In this document: piece by piece, positions 6,285-9,106 of the stretch
Position numbering within the stretch: position 1 is the stretch's first letter
Layout of the letters: each line of letters opens with the position of its first letter
Assembly: GCA_018898235.1 (NCBI GenBank)
Contig: JAHIJU010000024.1
Coordinates: 1 to 9,106 of the forward strand
From: Actinomycetota bacterium
Lineage (GTDB): Bacteria > Actinomycetota > Actinomycetes > Actinomycetales > Cellulomonadaceae
Length of the DNA stretch: 9,106 nt
Direction of reading: 5' to 3'
Position numbers and translations under genes: made by a program
Notes under the pieces: generated by a model
Told to the model about the DNA's origin: nothing
The model's input: the letters and a program-made list of their open reading frames with translations, nothing else
Databases searched by the model: none

Positions 6285-6700
6285 GAGGCGGCGATCTTCC
6301 GCAGCAGCTCGGCCGCCTCCGCCAGGCGGTGGCGTTCGTCCGCGGTGAGCTCGGACAGCCGTGCGGTGAGCCAGGCGTTGCGGCGTCGCCGGGTCTCGTG
6401 GACCTCGGCGCGACCGGCCTCGGTGAGGTCGACCAGCACCTGCCGCCCGTCGGACGGGTTCTCCCGCTTGGTGGCCAGCCCCAGCTCGACCAGGCAGTTG
6501 ACGGTGCGGGTCATCGACGGGGGCTGGATCCGCTCGGCCTCGGCGAGCTGGCCCGGGGTCATCTCCCCCTGCGCGTGCAGCATCACGAGCACGTTGAACT
6601 GCGGGTCCGGGAGCCCGGCATCGCCGCGCTCGGCCTTGACCCGGCGCGAGGCCATGGACAGCGCGCGCCGCAGGTCCTGGGCGAGGTTCGGGGTCTCCAC
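6281..6700 (-). CDS. MarR-family transcriptional repressor of the downstream MFS gene
   Basis: A 139-residue dimeric winged helix-turn-helix regulator. Helices for dimerisation lie at both ends. The DNA-binding part is MTPGQLAEAERIQPPSMTRTV (helix-turn-helix, about 47-72), followed by the wing (about 76-93) with the conserved DGRQVLVDLTEAG. The start is GTG at 6698-6700. There is no Shine-Dalgarno sequence, but a -10 hexamer sits 8 nt upstream, so a leaderless or near-leaderless transcript is likely. It overlaps the MFS exporter start by 4 bp. A palindromic operator lies directly upstream, so autoregulation is probable: ligand binding would lift repression of both genes. There are no cysteines outside Cys69, which argues against a multi-thiol redox switch. 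The ligand is unknown. Confidence 0.92.
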   Translation of the reverse strand: METPNLAQDLRRALSMASRRVKAERGDAGLPDPQFNVLVMLHAQGEMTPGQLAEAERIQPPSMTRTVNCLVELGLATKRENPSDGRQVLVDLTEAGRAEVHETRRRRNAWLTARLSELTADERHRLAEAAELLRKIAAS

Positions 6701-6708
6701 GTATCGTT

Positions 6709-6714
6709 ACTCTA
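6709..6714 (-). promoter_or_regulatory. -10 element TAGAGT of the marR-MFS operon
   Basis: On the minus strand TAGAGT fits TANNNT. Its last T lies 8 nt before the GTG at 6700, placing the transcription start at 6700-6702. The hexamer overlaps one end of the MarR operator by two bases. No strong -35 is visible; the expected position falls around 6732-6738. Confidence 0.55.
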
Positions 6715-6732
6715 CCTCATTACCTGAGGTAA
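6713..6732. promoter_or_regulatory. Probable MarR operator
   Basis: Two overlapping dyads are visible: TACCTCA-N5-TGAGGTA (6713-6731) and the 13-bp palindrome TTACCTGAGGTAA (6720-6732). TACCTSA therefore occurs twice in direct orientation and once inverted. The block sits between the -10 and -35 positions of the marR promoter, where a bound MarR dimer would exclude RNA polymerase. It is strikingly AT-rich for this DNA. Binding by this particular MarR is inferred from position. Confidence 0.7.
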
Positions 6733-6740
6733 AGAAGTCG

Positions 6741-6774
6741 CGGGCCCGCCGGACTAGGGCCGGCCCAGGGCCCG
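6741..6774 (-). terminator. Hairpin terminator over the stop codon of the UDP-glucose dehydrogenase gene
   Basis: The outer stem CGGGCCC/GGGCCCG (6741-6747 with 6768-6774) is extended by an inner stem GCCGG/CCGGC (6748-6752 with 6760-6764), with a 3-nt bulge. The TAG stop (6754-6756) lies in the loop. In the direction of transcription the hairpin is followed by CGACTTCTTT, pyrimidine- and T-rich. It would separate this gene from the marR operon. Confidence 0.55.
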
Positions 6775-8079
6775 GTAGGTCCAGCCCGCGGCCCGCCACT
6801 GGGCGGGGACCAGCACGTTGCGTCCGTCGAGCATCCGGCGGTGGGCGACGACCGCGCCGAGCTCGGCGGGGTCGAGCTCGCGGTACTGGGACCACTCGGT
6901 GGCCAGCAGGACCACATCGGCACCGGCCGCGGCCTCCAGCGCCGTGGGCGCGAACCTCAGGTCCGGCCACTTCGCGCGGGCGTTCTCGATCGCCTGCGGG
7001 TCGGTCACCGTCACGTGCGCGCCCTGGAGCTGCATCTGGGCGGCCACCGACAGCGCCGGGGAGTCGCGCACATCGTCCGACTCAGGTTTGAACGCGGCAC
7101 CCAGCACGGCGACCTTCTTGCCGACGATGGAGCCGTCGCACACCTGACGCGCCAGATCGACCAAGCGCACCCGGCGACGCATGTTCACCGAGTCGACCTC
7201 CTGCAGGAAGGTCAGCGCATCGGAGACGCCCAGCTCCCCGGCCCGGGCCATGAACGCGCGGATGTCCTTCGGCAGGCAGCCGCCGCCGAAACCGAGCCCG
7301 GCGTTGAGGAAGCGACGGCCGATCCGCTCGTCGTACCCGATCGCGTCGGCCAGCCGGGTGACATCGGCACCGGTCGCCTCGCACAGCTCGGCCATCGCGT
7401 TGATGAACGAGATCTTGGTGGCCAGGAACGAGTTCGCCGCGACCTTGACGAGCTGGGCGGTCGCGTAGTCGGTGACCACGAGCGGGATGCCCTCGGACAG
7501 CGGCGTCGCGTAGACCTCGTCCAGCAACGCCCGCGCCGCCACGCCCGCCGCGGTCGGCTCACCGTCGCCGTCGGTCGGCAGGCCGTAGACCAGCCGGTCG
7601 GGATGCAACGTGTCCTTGACCGCGAAACCCTCCCGCAGGAACTCCGGGTTCCACACCAGCGTCGCACCGGAGGCCGCGAGGTCGGTAACGATCCGTTCCG
7701 CCGTCCCGACCGGGACCGTGGACTTGCCGGCCACCACGTCGCCGGGCCGCAGATGCGGGAGGAGCTGGCGCACGGCGGCGTCCACGTACCGCAGATCGGC
7801 CCGGAACTCCCCGTGCGCCTGCGGCGTCCCGACGCAGACGAAGTGGACCGCCGCCCCGGCCACGGCCGACATGTCGGAGGTGAAGGTCAGCCGACCGGTG
7901 GCCCCGACCTCGGTGAGCAGCTCCGGCAGCCCGGGCTCGTAGAACGGGGCACGTCCGGCGGCCAACGCCGCGACCTTGGCCTCGTCGACGTCGACGCCCA
8001 CGACGTCGTGGCCGAGCTTGGCCATGCTCGCCGCGTGCACGGCCCCCAGGTACCCACAACCGATCACGCTGATGCGCAC
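6754..8079 (-). CDS. UDP-glucose 6-dehydrogenase
   Basis: Cytoplasmic enzyme oxidising UDP-glucose to UDP-glucuronate with two NAD+, supplying the sugar acid for surface polysaccharides. The 441 residues fit the bacterial family. Order: an N-terminal Rossmann domain with GCGYLG (7-12) and VCVGTP (81-86); NPEFLREG with Glu146; a central helical domain with LVKVAANSFLATKISFIN (Lys212, Asn216); GFGGGCLPKD with the catalytic Cys268 and Lys271; and a C-terminal domain with LGAAFKPESDDVRDSP. The start is GTG at 8077-8079, with GGAAGGG 7 nt upstream, giving the normal MRISVIGCGYLG N-terminus (a GTG start is read as Met). An in-frame start 12 codons earlier adds a non-homologous basic tail. Related sugar-nucleotide dehydrogenases (UDP-ManNAc type) are less likely, given this active-site block. 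No glycosyltransferases are visible in the window. Confidence 0.94.
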   Translation of the reverse strand: MRISVIGCGYLGAVHAASMAKLGHDVVGVDVDEAKVAALAAGRAPFYEPGLPELLTEVGATGRLTFTSDMSAVAGAAVHFVCVGTPQAHGEFRADLRYVDAAVRQLLPHLRPGDVVAGKSTVPVGTAERIVTDLAASGATLVWNPEFLREGFAVKDTLHPDRLVYGLPTDGDGEPTAAGVAARALLDEVYATPLSEGIPLVVTDYATAQLVKVAANSFLATKISFINAMAELCEATGADVTRLADAIGYDERIGRRFLNAGLGFGGGCLPKDIRAFMARAGELGVSDALTFLQEVDSVNMRRRVRLVDLARQVCDGSIVGKKVAVLGAAFKPESDDVRDSPALSVAAQMQLQGAHVTVTDPQAIENARAKWPDLRFAPTALEAAAGADVVLLATEWSQYRELDPAELGAVVAHRRMLDGRNVLVPAQWRAAGWTYRALGRP

Positions 8080-8113
8080 GCGTCTGCCCTTCCGGTACGT
8101 CCGAGGTGCGGCC

Positions 8114-8119
8114 ACTGTA
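8114..8119 (-). promoter_or_regulatory. Possible -10 element TACAGT of the UDP-glucose dehydrogenase gene
   Basis: TACAGT on the minus strand matches TANNNT and would give a leader of about 28 nt containing the GGAAGGG ribosome-binding site. The -35 position falls inside the upstream hairpin and is not recognisable, so support is weak. Confidence 0.35.
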
Positions 8120-8120
8120 A

Positions 8121-8154
8121 CCGGCGGCCCCGCACCAGCCTGCGGGGCCGCCGG
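8121..8154 (-). terminator. Strong hairpin terminator after the purine permease gene
   Basis: A perfect 14-bp stem (8121-8134 with 8141-8154) closes a 6-nt loop, starting 13 bp past the permease stop. There is no T tract beyond TTACAG. It isolates the permease from the UDP-glucose dehydrogenase gene. Confidence 0.8.
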
Positions 8155-8167
8155 GTGAACGCTGCGG

Positions 8168-9106
8168 TCAGCCGAGCAGGGTCTGCAACGGTCCGCGCAC
8201 GAAGTACACGACGAACAGCGCCGCGATCAGCCAGATGAGCGGGTGGACCTTCCTGGCCTTGCCGACCACGGCCTGCAGGATGACGTAGAGGATGACGCCC
8301 CCGCCGATACCGGCCGTGATCGAGTACGTGAACGGCATCAGGATCATCGTGAAGAACGCCGGGATGGCGATCTCGTAGCTCTTCCAGTCGAGGTCCGCCA
8401 CCTGGGTGACCATGAGGAACCCGACGACGACGAGGGCAGGTGCCGCCGCCTCGGACGGGATCACCGCGACCAGCGGCGCCAGGAACGTCGACAGCAGGAA
8501 CGCGATGCCCGTGACCACCGCGGCCAGGCCCGTGCGCGCACCGTCGCCCACCCCCGAGGCCGACTCGATGTACGCCGTGTTCGACGAGACGCCCGCCGCA
8601 CCCCCGGCCACAGCGGCCAGCGAGTCGACGATGAGGATCTCCTTGGTCTTCGGCGGGTTGCCGTTCTTGTCGAGCAGACCGGCCTCGCCGCCGATCGCGA
8701 CCATCGTGCCCATCGTGTCGAAGAAGTCGGACAGCAGCAGGGAGAACACCAGGACGATCGCGGTGACAGCACCGATCTTGCCGAAGGCGCCGAAGAGGCT
8801 GAAGTGGCCGAGCAACGAGAAGTCCGGGGTGTCGACCACGGTGCTCGGGAAGGCCGGGACCGTGGACCGCCACCCACCCGTGTTGTCGCTCGAGGCAACC
8901 CCCACGTGGGTGATGGCCTCCACCAGGATGCCGACGACCGTGGTGCCCAGGATCGAGATGAGGATCGCGCCGCGGACCTTCTTCACGAGCAGCACGACCA
9001 TCGCGATCAGACCGAGGACGAAGACCAGCACCGGCCACGTGCTCAACGAACCGAACTGGCCGAGCTCGATCGGCGTGCCGGCACCGACCGGCACCCGCAC
9101 GAAGCC
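8168..9106 (-). CDS. NCS2-family purine permease, AzgA-like (5' end beyond the window)
   Basis: The C-terminal 312 residues of a membrane permease importing adenine, guanine or hypoxanthine with protons. The frame remains open to the right edge, so the N-terminus is missing; AzgA-type proteins are usually 430-480 residues, so roughly a third is absent. Visible AzgA signatures are LLLSDFFDTMGTMVAIGGEAG (minus its last residues, the core region that carries substrate-binding acids in the family) and, about 25 residues on, VSSNTAYIESASGVGDGART. At least six further hydrophobic segments follow, ending with HPLIWLIAALFVVYFV and a short tail. The exact purine cannot be read from sequence. Any purine riboswitch or promoter would lie outside the window. 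Confidence 0.92.
   Translation of the reverse strand, partial: GFVRVPVGAGTPIELGQFGSLSTWPVLVFVLGLIAMVVLLVKKVRGAILISILGTTVVGILVEAITHVGVASSDNTGGWRSTVPAFPSTVVDTPDFSLLGHFSLFGAFGKIGAVTAIVLVFSLLLSDFFDTMGTMVAIGGEAGLLDKNGNPPKTKEILIVDSLAAVAGGAAGVSSNTAYIESASGVGDGARTGLAAVVTGIAFLLSTFLAPLVAVIPSEAAAPALVVVGFLMVTQVADLDWKSYEIAIPAFFTMILMPFTYSITAGIGGGVILYVILQAVVGKARKVHPLIWLIAALFVVYFVRGPLQTLLG

Noticed and set aside
6713..6732. Iron box (IdeR/DtxR site) upstream of marR
   Set aside because: The AT-rich dyad looks tempting given ideR in the window, but its spacing and sequence do not fit the 19-bp TTAGGTTAGSCTAACCTAA consensus; a MarR site is simpler.
5049..7091. 680-codon open frame on the plus strand opposite the MFS and marR genes
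   Set aside because: Antisense shadow: it is rich in Arg, His, Gly and Pro, has no recognisable domain, and the opposite strand encodes two clear protein families.
6841..8238. 465-codon open frame on the plus strand opposite UDP-glucose dehydrogenase
   Set aside because: The opposite strand carries all active-site motifs of the enzyme; this frame has none and crosses the terminator hairpin.

Overview
The window is very GC-rich DNA with dense coding, frequent GTG starts and a mycobacterial-type SerC, IdeR-type repressor and class E sortase signal (LAXTG). This points to a high-GC actinobacterium. Pseudonocardiales (a Pseudonocardia-like genome) is my best guess, from protein similarity by memory only. 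No mobile element, tRNA, rRNA or CRISPR array was seen.

Layout, left to right. Positions 1-253 contain no complete gene. They hold what looks like the promoter and start of a structured 5' leader for a minus-strand gene that lies beyond the left edge. Next comes ideR (254-946, minus), an iron/manganese-dependent DtxR-family repressor with all of its metal ligands. It diverges from serC (1030-2160, plus), phosphoserine aminotransferase. A perfect 16-bp hairpin (2202-2239) separates serC from the convergent minus-strand genes.

From 2254 to the right edge every gene is on the minus strand. In order of transcription they are: an AzgA-type purine permease (NCS2 family, 5' end cut by the right edge); a hairpin terminator; UDP-glucose 6-dehydrogenase; a MarR repressor overlapping an MFS exporter by 4 bp; a membrane-anchored DUF4012 protein; and a small secreted protein with a C-terminal LAATG sortase signal.

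Functional reading. UDP-glucose dehydrogenase supplies UDP-glucuronate for surface polysaccharide. The DUF4012 protein and the LAATG protein are probably envelope components, so a cell-surface theme runs through 2254-8079. It is interrupted by a self-contained efflux module (marR-MFS) with a clear palindromic operator over its own promoter. serC and marR each have a TANNNT -10 hexamer just upstream of a GTG start, consistent with leaderless mRNAs. I see no obviously new multi-gene system. The best leads are the left-edge regulatory region, the MarR operator, and the DUF4012 and LAATG surface proteins of unknown function.
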